From contig NC_134029.1 of the NCBI RefSeq assembly GCF_964204645.1, forward strand, positions 18,000,450 to 18,064,449: a DNA stretch of 64,000 bases, in the 5' to 3' direction. Below, piece by piece: positions 24,101-39,100 of the stretch. Each line of letters begins with the position of its first letter. The first letter of the stretch is position 1. The notes under the pieces are model-generated. The model was not told where the DNA came from. It saw only the letters and a program-made list of their open reading frames with translations, and ran no database searches. Position numbers and translations under genes: made by a program. Source of the stretch: Tubulanus polymorphus (taxonomy: Eukaryota > Nemertea > Palaeonemertea > Tubulaniformes > Tubulanidae).

Positions 24101-27100
24101 GTTGAAAGATACTGTCGACACCATCATTTAATAACTCCAATTACATTCCCATCTGATCATCCTGTTGAGGAAGTTGGTCGGTAAGTCATCAGTTGATACG
24201 ATCCTAGAATCATTCTCTGGGAATTCGGATAATGCTATTGACCACTGTGTTTCTTCATCAATATGTGATTCAATAAAAGATTTATGAATTGTAACATTTC
24301 AAACCTAGAAATTTCTCTGATTCACTTTTTTGTGTTATCACATGGAAAAATCGGGGAAAACCTAGGGGCTTTGTAAATGGGTGGAAAGTGGCCACCCTGA
24401 CGGGGAATTCTATGGATTGTCTGAAATTTGAACTGTTCATGACTGATTAGTTAACAAATGATGAATTTACATTTAGGTTGTTGATGGCTGTCTTGTTGAA
24501 ACACAGCGACTTAGGACACGTGGCTCTTTCTCTAGTGGATCATGGTATAGGAGAACCATCCCATAAAACCGTGTTACCGCGTTCCATCGCAGAAGTTTGT
24601 AAAGTTGTCTGTCAAGTGAAACGATCATTAATCAAGGTAAAGTATATTTTGATGCTCTTGAATTCTTAACCCTTCCAAAGAGTTGACTTGACTCAAAAAT
24701 AGTTTTAATGGTTTTAAGTCTTAAGTACTGTCTAAGAAAGTTATTGAGAGTTAGGTTCCTTTCTGTTGATATCAGATACGTGTATATGAAAAAAATAACT
24801 ATCGAATCATTGGTAAAATCCAAACGGAGAAGTTCAAAATTTAATTTCCAGGTATTTCTTATAAAACAACTACCTGTGACTATTCATAATTATGATGATA
24901 ATCACAGGAATAACAATAGGGTTTTCTGCCAAATAGGTGTAAATCACAAATGAAAGTGTCATTTATGAAAAATATAATTTGTCACTAAATTATTTGCTCG
25001 AGAAGAAAGGATAGAATTTTTTAGGTTAGTCTTTCACTGGTCAAGCAGTGAAGGGCTTAAATACATGTCCGTTTAAGCAAGCGTGTGAAAGCAAAAAATA
25101 ATGCCATTTTTTAGATGCATCAAGACCTAGGTCGTTCATATAAAGAGGTGTGTGCTCCGATGATTGAAAGATGTCATTTTCTATTCAACGAACTTCGACC
25201 GGCGGTTGGAAACGAGGTTTATTCCCTGACCAGTTCTAGATTACTAAAAAGCACTCCGCGATGGAAAACTATCGTTCGTAGAATCATCGTCGAAAAGCAA
25301 AATGAGAAAAGTAGGTATCGCCGGTCTTCAGTCTGAGTTGCTAATTAATCTACGATTGCCAGGGACAGTCCTTGGAAAATGCTCTTCTGTCTTAGATCAA
25401 GTCATCCTTTACTTGCTGAAAATCATTAGGTCTCTAGAAATAGTTTAAATTCTCAAGTCTTCTTTGTATCCAAGATTTTTACTTCTCATCTCAAATTCCA
25501 TAACCTAAGTGAACCTGAGATTGTAAAGCCATGTTTTCTTTGAACAAACTTCACAACTGAATATCTTGTCTTCGAATAGAATTATTAGCAGAACGTAACA
25601 ATGAACCTGCGGCGGAGATTACCGACTCAACCGATAGCCCCAGTTTACCCGACGACAAGAAATCCGATGATGATCAAACAATCACCGAGCAACAGCCTGT
25701 GCAGATGCTTTCAGATACCAATAGTAGAATTCCTAAAAAGGTAATTTATACGTGACATGTCTTAAGAATTCGGAAGGAATTACATCTGACACCCAATACC
25801 ATTTTAGAGCAGTTTCTGCTATTTGAATCTCTTAAATTTCTTTTTCATTGGAAATTCGCCTTAAAAACCTAGTTTTATCAAAAAATGAACTTTTGTCTGA
25901 TATTCAAAGGATAATGAATGCTTTCAATATGAGACTAGAATATGACTACTATTTTGCGTTAAGAACTACTCCAAATACCAAGGCATACCAAATGGATATA
26001 CCTCGTTAATACGGTTCTCTTACACACGAAACCCGTTTATTAAGATTATTTTCAGCGTGTCCCAGCTAACATATTCTATATCAATCCAGATTTGTATGAG
26101 ACGAAACCTGTTTTATACGACAATTTCAATTCTGTCCAAGTTAGTACAGGTCTTGTCATAGATGGTCCATTTGATTAGTTTGCTACCTCTGTTTAGGTTG
26201 TCCTCAAAAATTATCAACTTTTGTATTGTTTACTTGATGAAGAATAATTTCCTTGCTTCTCATTTGCTTGTTTTGACTATTTTGAGGCACTTTTACAAAA
26301 CTGAATCGATGATCGATTCAAATTGTACATTTACGGTATTCAGTTCGGTGAATCTGGTTTGGTAAATAAATAAACACTTTAATGGATGCAGTTAAATAAG
26401 TCAATTTATTGAATTCCACTAACTTGCTCGGCGACATGGCGTCCGTCCTCCGTGACTGCGGCTGAAGACATGTGTTACTAGGATTCATCTCTCAATTATT
26501 CGACTCAATTTACGGAAACTGTTTCGATTTACTAACCCCTTTCAATTTCTAACATCGCATCACATTCAGTTTTGTAAAATTGCCTTGGAAAATGGTCCGT
26601 AATTCTAAAATTTTTGGCTTAAAAACAATCTATTTAGGATTTTTGGCAGCCGGTAGTCGATGCAGTGACCAACCGTAAGAAATATCTGTGGTTGAAACAG
26701 CGATTGACCGGTGCCGTACCAGAAACGACGCTCATGAACAAAATCGTCGACTTCGTTTTATATGAAAATCCAATTGACGTCGAGAAACTGCGAATGTCGC
26801 TTTGTTATCAGGTGTGTAATTTTCAAAAGTATCAGAATATAATTATCAGTATAAGTCTGCTATAGAAAAATAAGATAAAAGTGAAATTTTATGTAAGCGT
26901 TGACTGTGATTGACCAGGGTAAGAGTTGTTACTTGGTCAGTATGCGTATATTATTTAGACTGAGTTGATAGATACAATGTAGTTCAAATCACTTGTGTTT
27001 TAAGAAAGTTACAATGTCTTTAAAATGATAGCTTGATTTCATTGATGTATCTAATAGAAGGTGGCCATGAGAATATTTTAAGTTATAGCATTTGTGGAGA

Positions 27101-30100
27101 CATTCATTTCTTTATTTGGGTGGCTTAAGATGGACTTGCTAATCAGCTAAGAGTTGTCATTACCGAAAGTTAATTTCTGGTCTTAAAATTTTGCTTGTAT
27201 GTCTACAAGTATTTCGTCATATATAAAAATGGTACTTTTGTTTTTTGTAGGTGAAGAGAGCCGAGTTACGTCTCCGAGGCATCCAGAACATTCTAAACCT
27301 CGTACATAAGGACTACCTCATACCTTCGGTCAAGTATGCGATCTTCAGTGGCTGGCTGAACGTCATAACTATTGGCAAGAATGCCAGGTAAAATTGAAAA
27401 TGACAAACTCTGGCTTACGATAAGCAAGGTGTTTTAGAATTTAGAACGAATAGTGACAAATTTGAAAAACTATTGTTTTGTAGTAAACTGTTACCGCATT
27501 GTCTCGCCGATGTGAACCTGATTCCACCATGTGACCGCGTTCTGCTGGAGATGACATTCTCCGAGTTGAATAAATGGGCCATTTCGCTGTTGCGCGACTG
27601 TATTATGGAAGCGGACATGACTTTCAAATCTCGTGGAATCAACCCAGCTCAACTACTCGATAATAGCAAGGTAGATTTGGTCGATCATGATTATATTTCA
27701 TAGAGTGATAAAATATATAGACTGCAGTATGTACCTTTGAGACATCTTTCAAGAAATTACTATTCACAAATACTAACCTCAATGTGTATTATTTGATGCC
27801 TGTGAAGAAAAGTCCTCCAGTATGTGATATTTTTACAGGATAAATTAAGTATAGGTGTGCTGCCAGTATCGCGATTCATGTTAGCAGCAATCGGAATTCT
27901 AACTGTCAATCATCAGGCTAATGGAGCATGCCTACTCCTCAACTCTGGTGCGCTTGCTTTAACACAGAGTATTTTCAGACTTATAGGTAAGACATAGTCA
28001 TCAAGGACAATCATCTTTAGATAACTTTAGATAAAGTAGCCATAATGCTGCAGCTAACAATCAGTTTCAACTTATGCTGATAAGTCTTCATAAGGGCCCA
28101 GTTGGAGGTGACTAAAATGTTTATAAGACTAATGTTATGTTGTGAGATTGAATTAAGAACCCAAAAAGACTTAGGATGGTCTTAAATCCAAGGGTGCTGG
28201 CTCCTGGTGATAAACAGGATATATGTTAAGACCGAAAATGCTAATAATAATCAAATGTAGGTAAATGATATGCAGGCCTTACTACTAAATGTAACTGAAA
28301 TTATACATAATGACGCATCGCAAACTGTTCTCTGCAACTGCCAGCAACGCTAGTCACAACAAGTCACGCAAGTTCAACTTTCTGCATGGTGATACAACCG
28401 TCTCTGCCGGTTGCATCGGACATATGCTGCTCTTGCAACTGACAGAGGCTAGTGGCACATCATCATTGATCGCAGTGAACCCAAGTGCCCATCTGTAATC
28501 AGTTGCAGCCTATTACAACACATGTTGGCCTACCCCTCCCTACCTTTAACCACAGATTCATGAAATATTAAAATGTTTAAGGCTTTATATATAGTAGGTA
28601 AGAACGGATCCATTTACTCCATATACACTTTGAAAGCTAACTGGGTTTTTTTTTTCATATTTTAGGTCCAGATCCGGATGCTTTGACTCAAGATTGCGGC
28701 AGTACGGTCTGTGCAGTCTTAGAAGAACAGCGCCCCAAGCGACAGACTCAAGTTGCTCCAATTACTGGTCCAGAGTTGGCATCTATGATGAAAGTTGGAA
28801 CACGGGTTGTACGAGGAGTTGACTGGAAATGGGGAGATCAAGTATGTTGTCCAAAACTTGTAATTCTTTTCTGAAGATCAGAGTACAGAGATTGACAATA
28901 TACATAAACTAATATAGTATTTTTGTACTTTCAACAATTATTTACGATCCGTCAACATTTCAGTGATGACTATTTTTGTTCATCTAATTTCTTGCCTTTA
29001 TTCTTAACAATATTATTGTAATGCGAGTTCATTATACTGATACTGGTGTAATTGGTTCCTTTATGTTTTCAAAACCCCTTGCAATGCTATTGTGTTAAGT
29101 AATCAAGAGTTCTGTGAGAATCCACCAGGTTTGGTTTTCTGTGCATCAATCACTACTAAAATTGAAATGAACCAACATTTCGGATAAATTAAACTTTTTG
29201 GCCGTTGATATGATGATATTTCGGGAGCCTGAAAGTCCATTTTGAGATAAGTTTAAAATGACTACTGAGTGAAAGAGGAGTCATCTGGTGCTATGCCAGA
29301 ACCTCTTTGAATGACTTTTTCAGTTTGGTCTAGGCTTTGAATTAAAATATAATGGCATCTTTCCTTCATACTGAATTAAAAGTCAACATCAATATACTTA
29401 ACTGAAATGGAACTCAATATGATATAACTATACGTCTTTGTTTAGGATGGTCCAGCGCCTAGTACCGGTACAGTAATCGGTGAATTAGGTGAGGACGGTT
29501 GGATACGTGTTCAATGGGATACCGGTAGTACAAACTCCTATCGTATGGGTAAAGAAGGCAAATATGATCTGAAACTGGCCGATCCACCCCCTCTTCCTGA
29601 TAATGAGGAAGAAGAAGAGGAAGAGGGAGAAATTGGTAAGAAACAACATCCAGACTAAGTGATTAGATTATGTTTACATGTATGAATGCCTTTGGTTCTC
29701 GGCAAAACATTTGGAAAGGCGTTAGCTATGTCACTCAAGTCATTAATTTCCCAAATTTCTCCTTAATAAACTCAATTGGTACCGTACTTACATAACCGTT
29801 CAAACAAGGCTAGACTGGAAAGGGTTGAGTTCAGATGTGATTTCGTTGTTCGTTTTTTCAGTTTATGAGACGATAAAAGAAGAAAGTAAACATCCTACAG
29901 CTCTAATCAGACGATCAAACTTACACTTCCTGCAGACGATCTCAATATTAACGGCAATACACGCGAATCACATGCAGACCGATTCGATCAACATACTCTG
30001 CGGTCTGCTGCGTACTATCGTCAAGAATAGTCTGCGCGACAATTGCGATGTTAGTTCCTCGTCGACAGCCCGGGAGCAGCATCTGACATGGGCAACGCTC

Positions 30101-33100
30101 GGTTTCGTGCGTAGTATCGCGACATGCGACAATATTTGCCATTCTCTGAGCTTGGATAAATGGGTTAATTTATTGTTACAAATAATTGGCGATGACGTCG
30201 ATAGTTTGGCTCAACAGTTGCTTCCTCAGCAGGTAAAAAACTATTCATTGAAATGGACGTATTGCAGTGGTGATATATTTCACATGAAATATATTCATAC
30301 ACTGATGTGTAAAAGAATTTTATGATTCGCATTGAAATATCTTATAAACATATAATCTCCAGCGTTTCAAATCAAATCCAGGAAGAAAGACACTCTAAAT
30401 ATTTGGATGGATATATGAAAGTTGTGGGTACTGGAGTGTGTAATGGGTAGTGTAGTGTGATCTGTGTGCATTTGTGGCCAGCACACAGATCACATTGTTC
30501 AATGGGGTTTGGTCCAGGACTCGCGAGGTTTCCAACAACACGGAAGTAACGTGTAATAAATGATGACTTGAATTGCATGACTACCTACCACCCCTCATTA
30601 TTGTTGGAAAACTAAACGTTCGGCACTGACTAAAAATTAGTAATAACATTTTAGAAATGGCCAGAATTTTAACTTAGGCTCTATCTCATTTTTATTTTAC
30701 AATTACGATTGGTATAAATTTTTTTTAAACGGCCGTTAAGGTTTCATGTTTCGTCTGCAATTCACTGCAAATAGTTACGCAACTACGAACATTTCAGTGT
30801 TTTTGGCAGCTGTACACTCAATCGGCACCGTTCGTGACTAGCTTCACTGCGGAATTATCATTAATTAACATCGCCGTATCACATCATCAACTTATATTGT
30901 GCCTTAAAACCCTAACAGCCGAAATAATTGAAATGCACACACGATTTCTATCATTGAAAATTGAGAGATTGGCCATGTTTGTGTTTGCTCCTTCGCGTAA
31001 ATCCCGCGCGGTGGCGCAACCACATGCAGTGGGGCCGATACGTCTAGATCCATCATCCTTTGAAAAATGTTAAAAAATTATGAAATATGGTTTAGCGTTT
31101 CAAAATAGTTAGCTGTACTACTATGCCGCAATGTCAAATGACTGAGGTGTCAATCCTATTCCTATAGGATAGGCTTGCAACCTTAATGATGACCACTGAA
31201 CCACCAAGATAGTCATCATATTTTTTTGTTCCCTGTGTCCATTCTCAAAAACCAAATCCCTGATATAAAGTCCTTGAAATCCATAAAGCGCCATAAACAA
31301 ACAAGCTTTATTTGACTGAAATGATTTATGTATCCAAAAATACATACCAGTAACACCTCTTTTTGTAATTATAGTATTACCCTGTCTATAACAATCTTTT
31401 TGTGTGATATGTGGTTTGAAACATACAATTGAACAAGTTTGATTAAGTGGTTTCATGAAACTAAGATAGAATGGCATGATTATTTTCTACAGATATTAGC
31501 GTTACGGTTGATGAGAGCAGTTTTACCATCATGGGATCTCCGACATAGCGCATCTAGAATGAAAGATTTCACTGAGAAAATGTTTGCGATTCTTGGCCGA
31601 CTTCTGATGTTCTGTAACGTGGATTCAACTTTCTCTCTCACTGGTAAATTCATTGTGATTGTGTGAGCTCTACTGTACTCTACTCTACATGTTTATCTTT
31701 TCTATCATAAAATGAAAAAAATGAAAAATATCAGAAAATTCAAAAATATCAAAATTCACTCTCTTTATTGAAACTAAAAATGATGATATAACTTTCAGAT
31801 TTTTCACCATGACCATTGTCACTGTGAAGAAAGGTTATGATATATATTACGTATAAGCTCTGTCCTTGGGTCCATTTTCACAAAGCTGGTGGGTTTTATT
31901 ATACATGTACATATAATCTTGTAATGACTCTTGGAATGGTCAGATGTTTCCACCATTATTGAAGATTTCTTGAGTTGTAACGTTTATTCCTATGCCTATG
32001 AACTTTGTGACCCCTAACATAAAATCACTTTTCATTCATAAGCCTGGTAACAATAGTTAAGATATTTTAGAAATTGTTGGCATTGGTGATTTCACCTAAT
32101 CAAAGGATGACTGTGGCAATCCTTAAATATGATCAAAAATGGATCGAAAGTTGATGCACTAGTCCAGCTGTATATAATCAATTTAAGAACTAATTGAGGG
32201 TCTAGTTTCATGAAAGACATTAAGTTTCAAATGTTTAATTGTAAGTTTAGATTGTTGTAGATATTGAAATAACAATTGAACCAAATGAGTTAAACATTTC
32301 CATGAAACTGGGTTGAGGTGTGTGATCCGAAAATTAAATTTCAACTGAAAACGTCTGAATAGTATACACACAAGACATTTTGGTTTCTCAACAGGTTTTA
32401 ACTGAGGCTGCCTTAGTTCAAAAATTGGAAAGACAAATTTTTCAAAAACGTATAACTTTCTCATTTAGATTCACCGAAAAGGAACAGACGAAATTCTCGT
32501 GTAGCCGTTTCGATGACGGCGTCGTATTCGAGCACACTTGCCGAGGAACTCGTAACGCTGCTGCGCAAACTACACTCACTCGACAGTTGGAATGGAATAA
32601 TTAACAATTTCATTGTTAGTAAATTATTCATTGTTAACGATGTCCTTCAAAAGACTGATCAGGTAACTAACATCATATGCTCTCTAGCAGTCGTTGGTCC
32701 TTGGACCAGTTGCACAGTCATGACTAAAATTCAAAAGCAGTCCTAAATGTTATGTTGTTAGATCGGCCATAGAACTAAGATAAGATAAGATAGGATTATG
32801 CATTTATAGCCTAGAACGATTATTATTGGGTCCCTCCAGAAATAGGTACTGATTTAAATAGAAATGTTTTGAGCTGTCGTTTGAATGCTGGGAGAGAGTC
32901 ATTGTTGGTTTATAGTAGGGAATTCCACATTATGGATGCAAGCAAGCAAGTGTCCCAAATACATATCCGCCAAATGACTTTAGACAATACAAGACTTACT
33001 GAGAGAGGGTTCTGTGACTTAGAGCAAAGTGTTCAGACTGGTCTGTAAACTATTAAGTGGCTGGGGAGGTTGGAGTTTGCCAGGTTATGCAGGAATGAAA

Positions 33101-36100
33101 ATCTTCCGACCATAGACGGATTTCCGACCTTTGCGGGCGTCACATCGGAGTTCTCCGTAGTTAGGAGTGCTCCTTAAGACGGTTTTCGGCAGTTGTTAGC
33201 ACAACTGTTGAGTCGGAGAAACCAATATGGCGTCTCATTCAAAAAGCGGCTCTAATTCAGGCCCAAACTATTAACTTTTTGACCAAAAGGAAGTAAGTTT
33301 TTTGGCTAAAAGTTACTGATTTTTGTTCCCCAAAAAAATTCTTTTTCAATATGGGCCGTTTTCATCCCTGGTTATGGAGGCATTTGAAAATAAGCAAAGT
33401 GACTTTAACAAGATGTTAAATCTAAGGCAAGACTGTGCTACTAACCCCTGGGGCCAGTTGCACAGTCGTGACTTAAGTCCAAAAGTGGTCTTAAATTGTT
33501 AGATTGGCTATAGAACAAAGTTGGTCTTAGACTGGTCTTAAGTCTAAGCCATGACTATGCAACCGGCCCCTGGAGGTTAAACTCTGTACCGAGGGTTTAC
33601 TACAATTGTTTGATCATACAGGGAAAATGAACTTATTTATTTCATCGCTCCGTTTCGTGCAGTTTACTCAAGACTCTAATAAAGAACAAGAAGAAGTAAT
33701 GGCCGTTCTAGCAGTTATAGGTGGCGTTGATCGACGTCCTCGGCTTGGTGGCATCATCTGTCACGAGAACTACGGAGGAGGAACAATCTCAAAAATCTCG
33801 GCTAATGGAAAGATTAGCGTCCATTTCTTTGATTTGAAAGAACCACGAACGGTTAGATTGCCAGAACTTACAGTGGTAAGTGTGGTGCCCTTAAAGCTTT
33901 GACAGATTGGTTTTAACTTAAACCTACTCGTCTAAAATCAATTTAGTCGGGTTAAAGTGAAAACCAATCACTGAACCCTGTAAATTTGTATTATATTGAA
34001 AAACCTTCGTTACCACATTTCAACGCAAAATTTTTTCAGGTGCCAGTAATAGATTTTAGTGTTGAACGGTTACCGTTGACTGAAAAAGTTTCGAATATTT
34101 GGGCTAGTTTAATCAGTTTGGGAGCTACAGCTTTTAAACCTTCAAATACTATCGACCATGGTGACAGAGGTATGTACTTATATGCTTACTTAATAGTAAT
34201 TCAGCTGAGCTATTTATTATAACCTAGATACTCCTTGTTCCCGCGTATCTTAAATGGATTAAGTAGATGAAAAGCTTGTAATCTATTTTATTATCAAAGA
34301 ATAGAAAAGGAAAGTGTGACAGTATTCGATATGCATTGCTGAACGTACGGACTCATTCTTAAAACTGTAGCTTATAGAATTGAGTGGAAATGTCAACAGA
34401 GCTGCCAACTGCTCCTGATTTTCAGTATTTGATTACTGAGAAATACTGATTTGATTTGTTTGACATGCATACAGAAATATGGAAAATGTTACTGAGGATT
34501 TTACTATTAGTTGATAACTGATAAATTTTAGCATTTCCATTCATAATTCAATGTTACTGTGAAAATTCAATTTGTTACTAATAACACTTTTCCGAGGTTG
34601 GTAGCCATGCGTCAAATAAATACCCTTATAGTTTTTTCTTAATATTTAATCAACACTGATACTCGTCTATTGAAACCAATTCTTATTCATATTGAGTTTA
34701 ATTTTTCTATTTTAGATGAGATTGATGCTGGGTTTTTGTGTAAACAGTATATTCACATCAGTTTATTGCGGGCAGCGACCGTGTTGTTCAAACGACTGGA
34801 GAAACTTCGTCAGATTCTGCTACACCCGGTCATTCACGAACAAGTCATACCGACTGCCGTGCCGGAGGGTAATCTGACCGGCAGCCTTGATGAGGAAACC
34901 TCAACCGATGTGACTGGTCCGACGTCGTCGATAATCATGCAGCAGTTGATGCTTACAGCCACTCAACCATCTCCGATTAAAGCTCTGTTCCAGATCTCAG
35001 AAATTGAGGTAAAATCACTGTTTTCCGCAGAATGCGTTGATGAATTTTAACATGAATGAGGGTTATTTCAAGGAAAATTTTTCCATAGACCAATTCTAGT
35101 AAGATATCATTTAAGAAACTGTAATGGATGCTACTCATTTTTCAAGATATTCAAGCTTATCCTGCATCCAGATCTTCTAGCTCATAGTTTGAACAGCAGC
35201 TTGCTCAACATAATTCTTGTCTATGAATTTGTTACCTATGCCACTAGATAGCTTACGACTTGCTTTATCAATTGAAATTGTTTTATTTCAATTCATTTCA
35301 ATATTTAATAGTGATCTCAAATTAGTATGAAGCAATTTATGGTCTTTCTTTGTTGTTCTTTGGAAGCATTCGAGTGACATAGATGTTCAGAATATATCCA
35401 TCCATTAAGCGGATAATATTTTTTTGGGTTAAGTTCTGAGGCTAGAAAATGGGCTTATTAGCCAGAAAATAAGGTATCGGGTATCTAAATTGGCATTTAT
35501 AATTTTGCAGCCTTGGCTTATGTAAAATGTATACTAGTAATCTACTGAAAGCTTGCGTAAGAAGCTATGTCTCAAGAATTTTTTCGTTTTTGGAATATAG
35601 GCAGCAGCTTTATCAGTAATACAGCATCTAATGACAGAATGGCGACAGCCGGGTGAGACCTCCTGTGGAACTAGTGGAGACACATCAGCAGATGAGCAGA
35701 GCAGTTCAGTATGTGAACCGGTATCATCGATTCTCAGTCAAAATAACGTTTCTAATAAACACGCGCAAAAAGTGAAGAAAGTGAAACCACAACCGACCCC
35801 ACCGCTACCAGTTGTGTCGCAACTTATGGAAATGGGTTTCCAGCGCAAGAAAGTTGAGGCAGCTATCAAAGCATTAGGTATAACAGACATAGAAATATAG
35901 GTGTAGTTAAACCTCGACATTTCTCTGATTCACTTGGGGAAAAGTGACCGCCACCATATCTCTGCTTTAAAACCGCTTCAGGAGAATTTTACTCTCAGCT
36001 GAGCGCTTTTCGCTTGCATTCGTCTGTTAACCCTAATATTTGAACATTCCTAGGAGGATATCGCGCTGGTAGCGACACGCCCACTGCTGAATCATTGGTC

Positions 36101-39100
36101 GTCTGGTTGCTAGAGAATCAAGATGGAATTCGGACCGATGTGATGCTGTCAGATTCTGACGACGGCTCGTACGAAGATCCGATGTCGGATACTGAATCTA
36201 TGTCGAGTGATTTTGAAGACCTCGAAGTTGCATTCAATGAGGTACATAATTTATAGGATATAAATTATATTGATATTTTGGAAATATTTCTCTAAAAGAT
36301 AGCAGTTTAGGCTGAAATCGTGAATCCATTTTTTCATGATCAACTAATTTAAAAAAATACTAATTCCAGTACATAATTGAGGGGCTATCATTATATATCA
36401 TTGCACCATGGACAGCTACATAGTAGTTTAGATGCCATTCTAATATACATTGTATGGTTATAAGTTAGTTGGAAGGCAAGCATCAAATTGAAAACACAAA
36501 ATTGCAAGACTGGAATTAGAGAGTTAAAACAACATGACATTATTGCTATTTCAGGTTGTTCAAATGGAGTGTGCACCTCTTTTGAAGAAAACAGATTTTG
36601 TTACGAATGACGATTACGCAATGTACGTTCGAGACAATATCCAGATTGGAATGTTGGTTCGATGTTGTCGTACTTATGAAGAGGTGCATGAGGGCGATGT
36701 AGGGAAAGTCACAAAGGTAAAGTAGATGCAACAGTCTTTTTAAAAGTGTTCATTCAATCGACCGATTTGACAGATCACAGCCTATACGATACATGTAAAT
36801 AATATGCTCAACATCGATGAAGAACTTCGATACATGATGTTGGTCTAGTTGTAAAATTTGAAAATGTCTCGTTTATCCTAATAAGATAATTTCGTTGGAT
36901 TTTGTATGCAATGCAGAGCTTCCAACTGTCCTTGAAAATGGTTTGATGTCCCTAATAATGCAATATTAATGGTATTGATAATGAATCAGTGTCCCAGAAT
37001 CTGTTATTTGAATTCCTAGAAAATTCAGTCCCTGCTTCTGATACTCATTGGTTGGCAGCCCAAGCAATGGGTGTTTACTGGTATGTTCATTTATTCAAAT
37101 TTTCCAGTTGGATCGTGATGGCTTACATGATCTGAACATCCAAGCTGATTGGCAGAGAATGGGTCGTACATACTGGGTTCGTTATGTGCATGTAGAACTG
37201 TTAGGGTATGGATCACCTTCTGCTGCAGTACCAGGCACTACAGGTATACATGCTCTCTTGTTAATATATTTCCATTAAGCAGGACTTCTAGTAATCAATT
37301 CTCTTCAAATTAGATTTAGTTATGAATGAATATATTTTCTAATGGTATTTTAGAAATGGGAGCAGTTGCAGCGTCTGCAGTATCGGCTGGATCAACTACA
37401 TCATTGGGCAATAAAATTAAAATTGGCGATAAAGTACGAGTGAAACCGTCGGTTACCACACCAAAATACAAGTGGGGATCAGTAACTCATCGAAGTGTTG
37501 GCACTGTTAGAAGTAGGTTTAGCACTACAAGGACAATTACTTCCATACCCTTCACCAAAAAAGTCTCCCAGGATGATAAAACCCTTGCCATGGGGTACAA
37601 TCGTGCCTGTGATTTTTATACCGCTAGAATAAAAATGATATGCTTGTATATAATGGAGGAATCAAGAAGGAACGGTTGAGGCTTGAATATAGTAGTTTCA
37701 TAGTTTTGGTTCTGTTTTTACCCGAACCCCTGTAGCGTACAAATAAAATTGCTTCATAAAATGTCCCTTTGAGTCTGATTGTTTCGCGAAGGGCTGTATT
37801 GGGTATTTTACTTATTTCGATATTTACTTCATTTTCAGTGTTTGCCGCTGAAGCCCGCGACGTTGTCGTTGATTTTCCACAGCAGCCACATTGGACCGGT
37901 TTAGTGTCCGAGATGGAAGTCGTGCACAGTGCACACCCTGGAATCACGTAAGTAGTGCAAATATGTGATATGAAATCTATTCTTATCAGGAGGTTGAAAA
38001 CAATAATAACTTGTACAGTATCGATTTAAATGAGTGATTTTGTTTTATTGTATACCGGTAGGTGCGATGAATGTCACATGTGTCCTATCACTGGCGATAG
38101 GTTTAAATGTCGAACCTGCAGTAACTATAACCTATGTGATGGCTGCTATAAGAATACAACCCACCCGCACTCATTCAAAAAGACTATTGATGCTGGTAAG
38201 TATTTGTATTAGAAAATGTATTCTTCAGGCAGGGATGATTCACCACTTCCATAAATCTTGCCATTTCACTTGTGAGTTCACATCCAAGTACAGCATGTAT
38301 ATTATTGCTTAGATTTGGAAAAGATATTCTGGAGTCAAAGTACTCTCAAGGTTAAAACTCCCATTGGATGCCTTTTAAATTACAGTGGCAATATTCAATT
38401 TTCTACTAGCACCATACAGCCTGCATATCATGATCCATTAACCTGAAACTTGGCAAAGTGGCCATCTTGAAAATTCTAGTGAAGGAATTGGTGCCGGCAA
38501 ATCCAAACGGATCTTTCGGAAATTTTGTTTGTCAATTGGATCCTGTCGTTGATCATCGTGTTAAAGAGCAGCCATCCTGAAATTCTTGTTAGCAATTTCC
38601 CTGATAAGAAATTCAAGATATGGATTCTATCTGCATATCCTGGGGAGATTAACGTCGATTTTGCAAAATTCTAGTTATTTATTACTTATGTAGGCAATGA
38701 TTCGGTGAACAATCACAGACAGAAACAGAAGCGTCGATACGGAATGTGCACCGGGCCGCATTCGGGGATGATCACCGATTGGCACCGATGCATAAAACAT
38801 TTATCGGTTTCGTCGAAAGAGAATACGGTTCATCGATTAATCGATGGCAGCGGATTCTGGCAGAGTTCCGGTTCGCAGGGAAAGGTAAGTAATACTCAGG
38901 AAGACGGAAGATTAACTCGTTTGCTGCCCACTACTAGATATCTTGTGTTTCCGCTTATGCCACTATTGCCATAGGAGATATCTCGTTGCCGATCTGGTTA
39001 ATCATTGTTTGTTCACTGGAATGACATGGTTCCTATACTAGCGGGCAGTGTGAATGAACTCTGCTACACCCTCAAAGCTCATTAGTAAATTCTGATGGAT

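Noticed and set aside
31121-31477. 118-codon - strand ORF in intron 32
   Set aside because: No similarity to a known protein, AT-rich intronic composition, no splice or promoter support.
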